A DNA stretch of 64,000 bases from Spirodela intermedia (lineage: Eukaryota; Streptophyta; Magnoliopsida; Alismatales; Araceae), in NCBI GenBank assembly GCA_902729315.2, contig LR746269.1, forward strand, positions 8,964,231-9,028,230, read 5' to 3'. Shown here piece by piece: positions 21,665 to 34,028 of this stretch. Position 1 is the first letter of the stretch. Each line of letters starts with the position of its first letter. The notes under the pieces were generated by a model that was not told where the DNA came from, made no database searches, and was given only the letters and a program-made list of their open reading frames with translations. The position numbers and the translations under genes were made by a program.

Positions 21665-24600
21665 AATTATACATCCTCATAAGATGTTACACCCGTATTA
21701 GTAATAATAAAAGACCTTTGGTGTCAATCCCTTAGTAAGTGGATCTACTATCATAGAATTTGTCCAAATATGCTCTATAGATATCTGGCCACTTTGAATT
21801 CTTCCTTTAACAACTAGGAACTTGATGTCTATGTGTTTAGACTTCATCAAGCTCCTATTGTTATTGAAAAGTGTGATGGCTGATTTATTATCATAAAATA
21901 ATTTTAATAGTCTTTTAATTCTATCTAGAATTCACAACCTTGTGACAAAATTCTTTAATCAAATTATATGATTTGATATCTCATAACATGCTATAAATTT
22001 TACAATCATAATAGAAGTTACAAGTGTCTACTTAATACTCTTCCATGATATAACTCCTCCAACTAGTAGATAGATATAACCCATAATGGATCATCTATTA
22101 TCAATACATTCAGTGAAATTGGAATCTGAATATCTGATGATCTCTAAATGATCTGATTTTCTATATATGAGTATATAGCTCTTTATATTTTGTAAATGAT
22201 GCATAACCTGATTGGTTGCTTTCTAATGATCCATACTAAGGTTGCAAGGTTGCTTAAATATCTGCCTAATACATCAATTATGCATGTAATATCTAGACGC
22301 GTACATACTTGAGCATACATAAGGTTTTATATAAACTAATGCATAAGAAATCTTTTGCATCCCTTTGGCCTCAATTATTCTTAGGGCATTGATTGAGACT
22401 AAACTTGTCTCTTTTAACAACATGAGTATCATAAGATTTATATCCTTGCATACCAAATCTCGCCGGAACTTTCTTGATATAGCTCTTTTGTAATAACCTT
22501 AGAATATTTTGAGGTCAATCTCGGTATATCCCAATACCTAATACATAAGAGGCTTCATCGAGATCTTTCATTTCTAAATTCCTTAACAAAAAACTTTTAG
22601 TGTCACAAAGTAAGTCTATATCATTACTAACAAGTAATACGTCATAATATATAAAAACAAAAATATATTATTACTCCCACTTACCTTATGATATACACAT
22701 TCATCACCCATATTCATTTTAAAAACATATGAGATGATAACTTGATGAGATTTGTGATACTATTGACGTGAAGCTTATTTTAACTCATATATAGACTACT
22801 TAAATTTGTATATCATTTTCTTTGGGTCTCAAGATATAAAATTTTCTAGTTGCCTCATATATATTATTTCTAGTCTTTGTATAATCAATGCCTTCTTTTT
22901 CAGTAAATCCCTTAACGATAAGACGAGCTTTATATCTTTTCACATTACCTTTTGAATCCTTTTGGTTTTAAATATCATTTACAATCAATAGGCTTCGCAC
23001 CTTCAAGTAATGAGACAAGATCTCATACATGATTGTCCATATGGAGTTAATCTCTTCATTCATAGCATTGATTTACATATGAGAATAAGAACTCTACATA
23101 ACTTGATAGAAATTGATAAGATCATCTTCCATCACTCTAATGTTAGCCTCATTTTCTAAAAGAATATGATATATTCATTTGAAATCACATTCCTCCTCTC
23201 TCTAATAGATCTTTTTAATGGCACTAGTTCTTGAGTATGTTGAGTTTGTTATTCTGATGTGAGAGACATGATGACATTATTTTGATATGAAGTTGTTTTG
23301 ATTAATGCTAGTTAAGATAATATCATCAAGACCATTGTCAGTAGCAATAGAAGGAATATTTACATATTCTTCTTCAAAATCAATATCTCTAACCTTATCT
23401 CTCCTTGCAAAATCAACATACTCAAAGAAATAAATATTTTTCATCTCAAAAATAACTTTAGTAGTGGGATTATAAAATTTATACCCCCTAGATCTTTTCA
23501 AGTATCTAATAAAGTAGCAACTAATTACTTTGGAATCAAGTTTCTTTTCATTAAGTTTGTAAGGTCTTTGCTTCCGTCGGACAACCCCAAATTTGCAAAC
23601 ACTTTAATCTAGACTTATTGCTCGTCAAAAACTCATGAGTTTTAACAATTGACTTAGAACCCGATTAAGTAAATAGGTTGCAATCTTTAGTGCTTCTCTC
23701 TAGAGGTTATCTAGTAGGATAGATTGACTAATCATACTCCTTATCATATCTTTAAGTGTTCTATTTCATCATTTAGTAATACTATTCATGCTAGGAGATA
23801 CTAGCATAGTGTATTGTGAGATGATGCCACACTCCTCTAAGATCTCTAGAGATCCTTTAGTAGGTCATAAATATTGTTCATTTGATCCATCATATCTACC
23901 ATAGTATTCACTACTACAATCTGATCTAATGACCTTAATTCAATTTTTGAGTTGATTCTCAACTTCAATATTATATTTCTTGAATACATATAGTGATTGA
24001 AACTTTTCATGAATAAGATACAAGTAACTAAATCGAGAATAATCATTTATGAATATAATAAAATTTTGTTGACTATTTTAAGAGGCCATAGGAAATAGTC
24101 TACAAATATCTTTACGTATTAATTATATGACATCTGAAACTAGATTGACACTTGTTTTTCTTCATGTCTGTTTTGTTCTTCTTGATATATTCAACACTTG
24201 TCAAAATCTTTATAATCAAGTAGGTTAAGAATTTCATTAGATACAAGTCGATCAATTTTCTCTTTAGGGATATGACCTAATCTCTTGTGTCATAATGAAG
24301 TGAAATTCTCATTGATTAATTTTCTTTTTATATTCTTTGAATTGATATGTAAGATTTCATTAGAAGGGATTATTATGTCAAGTATAAGTTATCATAACTT
24401 GATAAAGCATCAGTACTAATATGATTTGAATTATTAAAGAGACTATTTTTTTTATTTTTAAATAAACAACTATAACCAAATTTATCTAAATTATGAACAT
24501 AAATCAAGTTTCATCTAAAAGACAATATAACATAAGTCTCAATCAAATCCAAATAGTAACTAGTCTTTAACAATAACCTAAAAGTCTCTATTGTCTCCAC

Positions 24601-25560
24601 CGCTATGACATTATCATCATCCGAATAGATATATCTTTCATCATCAATTGGCTTACAACAATGGAGGCAACTTTGCATAGACACACTTATGTGAATAGTA
24701 ATATCAGAATCTATCTAGCATGTGTGGAAGGGTACAAAAGTTAAATTAATCTCTAAACAAATCAAAGTGAGAAGGTCACCTTTCTTTGTACGTCAAGAAT
24801 GATACAAGCTACGATTCTTCTTCGTGTGGCCACCATACTTGTAAAAGCAATAAGTAGATTTCTTATCTTATTTCATTTGTTTTAGTGGTGGTCCATATGC
24901 AGCTTCATTGACTTTAGGTCTTTTCTTGATTTTATTTTTAGAGGTCATGGTCAAATGAACACTTTCATGCCTATCTTGTTTCAATCTTTCTTCTTCTTAT
25001 ACACAATGTGATATGAGCTCATTTAGGGACCATTTATTTTTTTGACAATTATAGTTCACCTTAAATTGATTAAATTGTATAGAAAGAGAAATCAAAATTG
25101 TGTACAAACAAATCTTCCATTAGTTTTAACTTTAGTGTTTTTACTTTTGATGCAAGATGAGACATCTAAGGAATATATTCCCTTGTATTTTCCTTACCTT
25201 TATACTTCATAGAAAATCATTTTTCTAAGATCATACTTGTTTTGACCCTTATCATTCCTAGTAAACTTTTTCTCAAGTTCTTCAAGAAAAATTCTTGTTG
25301 TAGTGGATTCTTTAAATAAAAAGTGCCCCTAAAGGCTTCTAGAATAGCACGCTTCATAATCATAAGACTCATGTGATTCAATCGGTTCTATGTATTTGTA
25401 TCTCTCTCATCTTCATGAGAGTTTGTAGGATGATCTTCTTGTAATGTAATATTTAGATCCATACAACGGAGAACTATCATAACGTTTTCTTTCTATGCCT
25501 TGAAATTGTGGTAATAGAACTTGAAATTGTATAAAAAATAATATAAAGCTCACATAACTA
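21665..25560 (-). mobile_element. Ty1/copia remnant on the minus strand (gag-pol, heavily mutated)
   Basis: Reading right to left, pieces of the whole copia polyprotein are recognisable. Gag start: MDLNITLQEDHP (about 25430-25470). A zinc-knuckle region lies at about 24830, and a protease-to-pre-integrase part includes YDNLYL (about 24400). Integrase gives EYYGRYDGSNEQ (about 23880) and NRTLKDMIRSMIS. Its C-terminal end is RGYKFYNPTTKVIFEMKN (23501-23277). Reverse transcriptase gives YDVLLVSNDIDLL (about 22630) and RNase H gives KSKHIDIKFLVVKGRIQSGQ (about 21800). The usual YVDD catalytic motif is altered. Stops and frameshifts occur throughout. It belongs to a different copia lineage from the plus-strand element. 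LTRs are not delimited. Confidence 0.78.
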
Positions 25561-26110
25561 ACTTGATTTTCAAATAGTGATATTTCCCATGACAAGATAT
25601 TGAGTACAATATTAATACTTTGTCTTCGAACAACAATATTAACTGCAAGTAATATCTTGGTGTGATAAATAAATATTGATAATAAATTTCTATTAAATAA
25701 TAAGTATTTCTTATTATTCATACGAAAATATTGATAATAAATATTTGTTGACTTATTATTCACATGAAAATATCAAATAATTGTCACATATTTATTATCA
25801 CAATTATGTGTAATTTGTAAAATACTAACTTTCCTTTGGGCTAGTTATTATCCACAAAATCAGATACACACCATCTCATATATTAGAAAAAATAATATCT
25901 ACAAGAAAGTCTACTTTGGTAAGATGTTGCTTCAAGTAATAATTCTAAAATATTATGCTTGTACCAAAATTTGAATCATGATAGTTATTTGGCATTTAAT
26001 CATATTCAATATAAATATAAATATTAAAAAATTTAAATAATTCCATAACTAATATCTAAAATAAAATCATTAAAAATATTTTAAAAACAAAATAACATCT
26101 AAATATATAT
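25561..26110. other. AT-rich DNA, possibly LTR or leader of the minus copia element
   Basis: No coding similarity recognised beyond the gag start to the left. ATAAATATT phrases recur at about 25670-25750. This is where the 5' LTR of the minus-strand element would be expected, but no primer-site match was found. Confidence 0.4.
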
Positions 26111-26735
26111 ATTTTTTAATGGGCAGATGTTAGTACACCAAGTGCTGATGTCATCATCATGACGTCATCACTGTAGATCAGCACATCGGCTACCTAGATC
26201 GGCTTATGTCGAGCCGACATGCCGTCTAAGCACAACGGTCTAGCTGTCTGGCTCGCGCTGAGCCAATCACCCAAACCAACGTGAGCCGAACCACGTACCC
26301 GAGCCGCGTACCAAAATCGGCGCGGGCCGAGCTGCAGACCTGAATTGGCGCTAGCTGAGCTGCGTACTAGAACTGATGCGAACGGTGTACGAAACTGATG
26401 CGTGATGGTTCCTCTCCCGTCCATAACACATCGAAAATGGTGCGGCCATTTCACGTGACGAACTGGCAGCCGGTGCCTGAAACGCCGCGTGATGGTTCTT
26501 CTCCCGTCTAGCGCGCACCAAAAATGGTGCAACCGTTTCACACGACTGAGTGGCGCATGAACCGTTACACGAAGGGAGAGACCTTAGGGCTTGGAACGGT
26601 CGGACCAAAAATGACCTCCTATTTGAAAAATAGAGCCGTATCGGTCACCTCTCCCCTCCACATCCCCCTCATTCTCGCCGATTTCTAGAAGGCCCAAAAA
26701 CCATCCTTCGGCGAGAGGAAAGGAAGAACTGAAGG
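26111..26735. repeat. GC-rich island with 87-base repeat and TGACGTCA motifs
   Basis: The base composition changes sharply from AT-rich to GC-rich. CGTGATGGTTCCTCTCCCGT at 26401 recurs as CGTGATGGTTCTTCTCCCGT at 26488, each followed by diverged AAAATGGTGC...TTTCAC...ACGA sequence, a period of 87 bases. A shorter GAGCTGC phrase recurs at about 26327 and 26356. TGATGTCATCATCATGACGTCATCA (about 26146-26170) contains as-1-like TGACG cores. Probably part of an LTR or other repeat; no gene recognised. Confidence 0.6.
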
Positions 26736-27555
26736 CATCGGGAGGCCACTCAGCTGGGCGATCTTTAGTTCCATCTGTTGATGAGGTCGTTGGCATCCAC
26801 CACCAGGATCGGTACCGTTGCCGTCTTGATCAAGCGCACCATCTCGTTGGTGACCACCCTCAGTTCAACCACCCGTCGACGTTCAGCTCTGCTGGGCTGT
26901 TCTTGACACCGCTGCCGCCGTCGACGGTCCCGTGGAGGATGATCTGCAGCGAGTGGATGGCCTCCATCTTGTAGTCCTTCCACGGTGAGCTCCTCATCTT
27001 CACCGCCTCGAGGAAGGCCTTGAAGGAGGACCGAGGGTGCATCCTCTTCCCACCGCCGTTGCCGTCGTCGCCGTCCACCTGACTCTGCGCCACCCCACTG
27101 GATCTCTGTGGCAGCGTGAGACCTGAACCAGAAGAGGATGTCCCCAGAGTTGATCCTGGCGGAAGCCATTCCGCAGACAGCCTCCCCGAGCTACATCGCC
27201 CCTGGGTACCCCACGTCGCGTAGGCTATCCGTGCTCAGGCCGGTGAAGTCCGCGTGGTACTTGCAGAGCCACTCGGCGATGTCCCGCACCTGGGCCTCCG
27301 TCGGCGCCTGCCCGATCCTCCAGAACCTGCCACTGTGGAGGAGGACGGTGCTGTTGCACCTGACCAGATCCATGACGCTGGGGCTCCGGGAGACGATCCC
27401 GAGCGAGGCGTCTCGGAGCAGCCTGTCGCAGAGCAGCGCCTGTGTCCTCAGGATGCTCTTCTCTCTCACCTGCCTCTCCAGGACGAGCTCCTTGTTCACG
27501 ACGTAGATGGCGACCACCTGGGGGATGCATGGTGGTAGACAATGTGTCCCCACAG
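26736..27555 (-). pseudogene. PHYA: Phytochrome A pseudogene, GAF and PHY domains (spans unit junction)
   Basis: The minus strand encodes [12 protein letters not shown], then (frameshift and about 15 lost codons) the GAF end [10 protein letters not shown]...TGLSTDSL...GYPGAM. An in-frame TAG follows (27191-27193), then the PHY domain: [69 protein letters not shown], then VTNEMVRLIKTATVPILVVD and, after another frameshift, TKIAQLSGLP. At least four frame changes and one stop disable it. PWKDYKM and LIKTATVPIL point to phyA rather than phyB or phyC. Similarity ends abruptly at 26736, just inside the first PAS repeat. The missing part is replaced by 11.2 kb of repeats before exon 2 resumes at 15508. 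The N-terminal chromophore-binding part is absent. Confidence 0.88.
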
Positions 27556-27830
27556 CCAGCTTCTCCCCTAACTCTCCGCCTCACTCCTGCTGCCGCTGCC
27601 TCTGCCGCCATCCTCACCATGGGATGAGTCCCCGTCTCCTCAACGTGTACTGAATGCAATACGAGCCTCCTCTTATTGTGTAGAAATGAGGATGAAGCTC
27701 ATTGAGACATGTTCCACCTCCATTGAATTCGTCTCAGTCTGGAGATTTGAACGCTGAACTTCGGCTTTGGTAGGTGACAGTCAATAGAGACACTTTATTG
27801 ACCCACCTCATCAATTTCTAGACTTTGCAA

Positions 27831-29141
27831 CATAACTTAAAGATTAATTATATCCAAAAAGAGCCTTTGATGCCATAGACATCATATGATAATTCTTCAA
27901 ACAACCAAAAACTTCAACAATCACCACTATAACTCTATTTCCTATTTTAAACATGATTATTATTTGAATAAGTGAGATTTTATGTAATTTTAAAATTTGA
28001 AGTTATTCTTTAATCGCTTACATAATAATTGTCAAACAGAACTCTATTTTTGATCCAAACACGTTTGTCGAGCAGAACTCTATTTCTACCCAAATTTTTC
28101 TTTTTCATACATTTTTAAATAAATTTCATCTTCATTGTTTAGTTTAAAAATCATAAAAAATCATATTCTTTGAGAAAAAATCTGTAATTTTACCTGATAT
28201 TAGCTTACATCTATGTGATCAATTGAAAATTCTTAATATTTTTACAGTCTTTTATAAAATTATAATTGATGTATTTTTAATGAAATACTTTAAAAAAATT
28301 AAAAAATAATGTTTTCTAGTTTATAAGTTTAAATTTACGTGATTTATTATACAATAGTTAAATCACATCATCTATTTTTTCTCTTAACTTTGTTACTTTA
28401 TTTCGAATATCTAACAATCAACATTTATCTGTCATTTCTTGTGACAATAATTATGGATATTGTTATTAGTTTTCAATGTAGATCTCATTTGACTTTTATT
28501 TCTCAAAAAATGATTTTCTCTTATTGAGTCATCCTTTGACAACAAGACCCTCATATTATTATTCTTTTAAACCAGCATTAGTCATATATTTATCCATTAA
28601 CTCTTTCAAAAGTAAAGAATATTTCACATCTTTAATGGAGAGAAAATCCTTATCATATAATGCAATTCTTGAAATTGTTTATATGTTGATGGTCACAAAT
28701 AAAGAAAGAATAAAGCTTGATCTTCATCCTCAATTATATCTCATTATTTCCTAAATAAAATATAATATAATTAATTTCATCAAGATGAGATTTTTAGTGT
28801 ACTTAATTTTTGAGGGAATTAGTTATACACAACGATTCCAATTTAAGTCATAGTCTTTTCATGAATGACCTGTCACAACACCTCATTTATTTAACTCAAT
28901 TGAATCACAATTAATGCTTCATCTAAATCTTCCTTCTTTTACATAGATATGAGTAAACATTTTGTCTTTCTCAAGTAGTGCCTTCTATAACCCTTGATGA
29001 GTCAAGATAACTTTCATCTTGACTGGTCATATTTTAAATTGATCTTTGAGTCAAACTTTACAATATTACACTTTGGATACATCCTGTGCTCTCCAAAATA
29101 CAATATTTAGACATCCAGCAATGCTCTGATATCAATTTATT
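27831..29141 (-). mobile_element. Ty1/copia remnant (primer site and gag), copy 2
   Basis: Second copy of the remnant at 700-2010, primer site at 29123-29135. No difference seen. Confidence 0.6.
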
Positions 29142-31309
29142 GGGAAATAGGATGAATTTGATGGCCTTAATATAATAATGAAAGAATAGGCACGGGAGTA
29201 ACAATCTAGGAAACAGTAGATATTCAAGAAGAAGTGAGAAGAATGGCACATGAATATAATTTTATAGAACATAGAGGCTGATACACCTTCTCCCGTCCAC
29301 TAAAATGAGAGGAACATAGTTATTATGACTGAAGAAATAAGGTAAAAATAACAGAGGAGAATACAACTCACAGCCAGGGGCATAGAGGAGGTGACTCCAG
29401 ATCCCCATTTTTTATCGCTGGAGAAGGAGGGTCTTCGTCTTTTTCTCGGGAGGAGGTGAACCAGTTACAGGGGCATAGAGGAGGTAACTTGGGCCCCTTT
29501 TTCAATTGTGTTCCATACAACGGGACAGGACTAGTTTCAGATACAAAATCTGTCCTCAAAATAAAACATAAGTGTCCAGGTGGACTTAGAACCCGCACAT
29601 GCGCCGCGCCACGCCTGCCTGTGGTGCGTGGTGTGCTGGTGCCAGGGTCCAGGGTCCAGGGTCTGTCCCCAGCGTTTGCATCACCGTTAATCTCGTCGGT
29701 CAGTTCTTTCAGTCTTGATCCAATATTAGTGAGTGACGATCAAGGCAACGCTGATTTTCCCATCCTTATTTCTTTTGTATGTGCTTGCTGACATTTATCG
29801 CCCATTTCACAGCATTCTCTCTCCGGCCTTTCTTAGTCAACTGCACGTGCTCCGAGATCGTTGACTCGGCCACTCTAGTTGGAGCCGGGCCCGAGCCCAG
29901 GAAATGTAGTGCGTTCTTTCATGGCTTTCTCATCCTAGACCTGACGTGTTCTTCAGGTAGTTGTATATACTTTGTGGGTACCAATTACTCCCAGTCGACG
30001 CGCCTATCCCGGAACTTTGTCCGTAAGTTTAGAGAATGAACCCCCTGGTCCCCTCCATGATCGATACCTTCGGAAAGATGAGGGAACCCCAGCTCTTGAC
30101 AATCTTTTTCTAATTCGCCGTTGAAGAATTCGCACCCTTTGATGATTGCATGCATGGTCGCACTCTTGAGTCAAATCGTACCGGCTTCGAGTCATATCTT
30201 GCGAGGGAATTCACCGAACTTTTCGTCATCTCTGACTATTTTCCAAGTAAGATGGTTCCTCAACTTCGACTTGGTCAGTCCTGATGCACGTCGGAGCTTG
30301 TTGTATTGGTTTAGTCCATTCGGCCTGCGCGAGCTGGAATGAGTTGTGACTGACGAGTTGCTTACCCTGCCTTCCTGTCTGACTGCTCAAACTCTTTATT
30401 GCTTGTTCACGCAATTTTTAAATGTGTTTATGCTCTCTCTTTCTCTCTCTCTTCAATGCTCTAAGAAGAGTTTGTGAATGCTTTGCCCCTGTAACTGGTT
30501 CAGATAGATGGGCGAAGTGGCTTGGGGTTCCTCCTCGAGGTAGGGACGGAGTTGATTACCTTGCCTTCCTGTATGACATGTCAAACTCTTTCTTGCCGGT
30601 CAACTAGCCCATTAAACATTAAATGTGTTTATGCACTCTCTCTCTCTTCTCAATATCTCGGGAGAGTTTGTGAACTATTTGCCCTGATAAGTGGTTCAGA
30701 TAGAGTAGCGCAGGGGGTAGGGATTCCTCCTCGAGGTAGGGACGGAAGGGTGCAATACCGCAGGGCTTCCCACTGGATGCCGGCGGCGTTAGGTCAACTC
30801 CTCTGAATCTGATTGGCTTGCGACTCCGTAACCATTGAAGGAAGGATCCGGTGGTTGAGCCACCTACGGGACAGCTGGCCTGGTTTATGGAGAGAGAAGA
30901 GGGAGGGGCGGGGTGGGGGGCGCATTGGAGAGAGCCAGCGGGCCATGGATTGCCGCACATGGTCTTCAAGGCAATAAATTGTTAGCGGATTGATGAATTT
31001 GAGGTGCGACGACCGACGGTCGAAGTCTGGCGGCCGACTCAAGTCATGGCCATTTGGGGATTTTACATCTTTAGCAGTCCGTATTTCAATCTCAACTCCG
31101 GCCCTCGGAAAAGTCACCCGTTGATCTGTGATGTTGTGGTCATCCATACTTGAGGGGGAAGTCATCCAATAATTTCCCTTTTTTTCTAGACATGACCGCA
31201 AACTAAAGGCTTTGTATAAAAATAAGTCAACGCAGCATACCTTTTCCAAAGTCCGTCACCGGGGTTCAATAGGGTTCGACCCATAACATAAGACCTTAGT
31301 TTCCTATCC

Positions 31310-31315
<6 letters not shown>
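29142..31315. other. Unassigned DNA with 200-base direct repeat, copy 2
   Basis: Second copy of 2011-4184. The 200-base direct repeat lies at 30354-30751. No gene recognised. Confidence 0.5.

Positions 31316-31348
<33 letters not shown>
31316..31348. repeat. CT microsatellite, copy 2 (33 bases)
   Basis: One dinucleotide shorter than the tract at 4185-4219. This accounts for the shift from a 27131- to a 27129-base offset between copies 1 and 2. Confidence 0.95.
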
Positions 31349-31354
<6 letters not shown>

Positions 31355-31612
31355 GCTCGCTCCATCTATCTCTTAATCTATATATCTATCTATCTATCTA
31401 TCTGTCTATCTAGGAGAGAGAAAAGGATCTGGAGGGCTCTCTTCCTTACAAGTACGTGAAAACTGTTGTACAGTTCAAATAAATGAGTGTAATTTCGGGC
31501 GAGCCATCACCCAGACGGCGGCGGTAGGATCTCAGAGATGGATCCCTTAGAGACCAGGGAGACGCCCTCCGTCTTCCCACCTTTCGTTCTCTCCGTTCTC
31601 CCCCCCTCCTCC

Positions 31613-32182
31613 TCAGACGATTGTGCAGCCTGGCGCGTATTCCATAAAGATGAGGGCATCCCCTCTGCAGCGCTCGCAGCAGGGTTCCAGATCTTCCGGC
31701 TTGGGTTTCGACTCCTCTTTCTTGTGCGACTCGACGCTGTCAATCAGCGCCGGCCGCCGGACCTTCCTGAGCTGGTGAGCGACGCAAACCGGGTCGACCT
31801 CCCCGACCACCGTTACCGTGCCCTTCTCGACGTCGAGCTTTATCTCGTCAATCCCTGCCATCATCGCCGCCACAATCTTGTTTAAAATATCAACCCTCGA
31901 ATGATTGGGCGTGGGGAGGGAGGGTCAAAGGTTGGGGAAAGGGAGGGCCCTCACCTTCGAGCTTGGCAATGGCCTTGAGGATGGCCGTCTTGCACTTGCC
32001 GCAGTATATGGAGATCTTGAAGACCATCTTCTGAGCTTGCGCGATCCCCGACAACGGAGGACCAGGGGAACCAACCACAAGGTTTTCCCAGGTCAGCCGA
32101 CACACGCGAGTGAGTTTCCTTGAATTGACGGCAAAAGGGCAAATAACACTGCTTTGGAATGGTGCGCTCGGCTTACCTTCAT
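31613..32182 (-). CDS. HMA-domain, HIPP-type protein, copy 2
   Basis: Exons 32177-32182, 31955-32030 and 31613-31854. It encodes the same 107 residues as the gene at 4484-5053, with the C-x-x-C site, the cysteine cluster and the CTIV end unchanged. The minus-strand TATATAA lies at 32363-32369. Both introns and the proximal promoter are identical as far as compared, so this copy should be equally expressible. Confidence 0.82.
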
Positions 32183-32362
32183 GGCTGCCTCCCGCCGTAA
32201 TTTACACCACGCAGAGAAGATGAGGACAGTCGCGCAGAACAAGCTATCTCTGCCTTTTGCTCTGGCTCTTGAGGCTTGTGCAGAACAGGCGATCTTTCTC
32301 TCTCTGTCTCTCTCGCTCTTGAGTTGGAGCAAGGTTCTTCCTCCTGACTCTCTCTCCATGGG

Positions 32363-32369
32363 TTATATA
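32363..32369 (-). promoter_or_regulatory. TATA box of HMA-protein gene, copy 2
   Basis: Minus-strand TATATAA at the same distance from the ATG as in copy 1. Confidence 0.55.
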
Positions 32370-34028
32370 GAACCTGGAGGGAGGACAGACCCTCATGTCA
32401 TCTAGGGAGTCCATGTTCCGGAGGGGACCTGAGGAGAGGTCGAAATCAGTGCTTGATTGAATAATTGTAATCTTCCCTTACGGTTGGTGTGTTTTCGTAT
32501 CGTTACCTGCTCCCACCGAACTACGACTATGTCCTCGTCGCCGATCCTGACGTGTCTACTTCCAGTTGTTAAGGTCCCGGTGGAACCATAATCAATCGTC
32601 GGTTCAAAGCAAAACGAAGGCAGGATCCGTTCGACGCGCCCCGTCAATTTCAGCGCTGTTACCTGTGTCCCGGCAACGACGTTGAAAATTCCATGCACGA
32701 GAACTACGCGTTAAGAATTGTCAACGAGGATACAAGGCCGGATCATCATCTGCCCACATCGGAGAGAGAGATTGTATGAAATTATCTTAGAGAAAAGAAT
32801 ATTGAGCTGTATACCGAAGCACGTGCTACCACCATCCAATATGCCATTTTTCGCCTACGAACCCGGCTAACGTTCAATGACGTCTATCTCGGTGAGAAAA
32901 CAGGGGTATAGCTCCTACAAAGTCAAAGACCCACCCGCGTAGAGTTCCATCCCGCGGGAGTGTGGAAACCTGTGTTATGTCAACGACGGCGGTCCCAAAC
33001 CCATCTCTCTCTCTCTTTCTCTCTCTCATATACTCCCCTTCCTCACCGACGCAGGTCAAAGAACCGAGTTCTTTCGTTTGTTCTCCTCTCCTCCCCGCCA
33101 ACGCGTCCCCACCAGTGCGGCTTCCCCCACCACCACTACTACTACTACTCTTACACTGTCAATGTCATCATCTCTACCACTTGCTTAACAGTCCATCGAT
33201 AAAATAAGTGATGGCGATGGGGAATCTCTACCAGGCCTGCTAACGCTCGTTGACCGAGAAAATTACATAGGTTCCGATGAGAGCTGTACGGATAAATTTG
33301 CGGAGAACGCGTTGCCCTGGCGATGTCCAGAACTGTTCAGCGTTCTCTGCTGAGGTCGGCCTCGGCGAACAACAGGCCACGAAGTCCCTGACAAAAGGAC
33401 CGAAGACGTAAGGGTTTGCTTAACCTGATGGATCCCCGCTCGGGGGACGCTCAGCTCCCTTCAAGTCAACGCGAGTTGTCGACGAGTACTTTGTGACGTC
33501 GACTCGACGTCGACATAAAAGGACGGCGAGAGGGACGAAGATTTGACGAACTCCCTTCAGCCGGATTGAACATAGCAAAGGTGGGCTCCACCCAACGGTT
33601 CATTGGCGAAAAGTTTCCTTTCTAGAGCCATCATAGCTCGCTGCCTCTCTCTCTCGGCAAGGAGCGGCCTCCTCGTCACATCTGTAGCAAAGTTTTTCAA
33701 GAAAAAAGGAGAAAAAAAACACATACACCCCCCACTACCCCTTTCCCTTGAGATGGATGAAGATGCTCTCATATGAGGGAATCATAATTAAAAGGAGGAA
33801 AGAAAATGTCATGAGCAGCAAAACTTGAGAAGAGGATGGCTTGGACGAGTTGTGACCAACTCATGTTGTGGAGGTTGAAGTAACATCTTGAATCATCAAA
33901 AAATGTGTTTTAATGATTGTCACTTCACTCTAAATTTACAGATTGAAGATGACAAATCCCTTGAGTCCACAAGGGGTTGATACTAAATCCATGAGATTAT
34001 CAAGAATTGGGTTCCCTTAGTCTATAGG
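32370..34028. other. Intergenic region, copy 2
   Basis: Copy of 5241-6900 with the GACGTC palindrome at 33495-33511. No gene recognised. Confidence 0.4.

Larger units (their letters stand above)
1..27131. repeat. Tandem array unit, copy 1 (27.13 kb)
   Basis: The whole segment recurs at 27132-54260 and its first part again from 54261. Every gene, pseudogene and transposon piece described here is in the same order and orientation in each copy. The boundary at base 1 is set by the window, not by a visible duplication junction, so the true breakpoints are unknown. Relative to copy 2, this copy has one extra CT dinucleotide in the tract at 4185-4219 and G instead of C at 14606. Confidence 0.97.

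Noticed and set aside
26736-27555. Functional phytochrome
   Set aside because: In-frame stop, several frame changes, and missing N-terminal and PAS regions.
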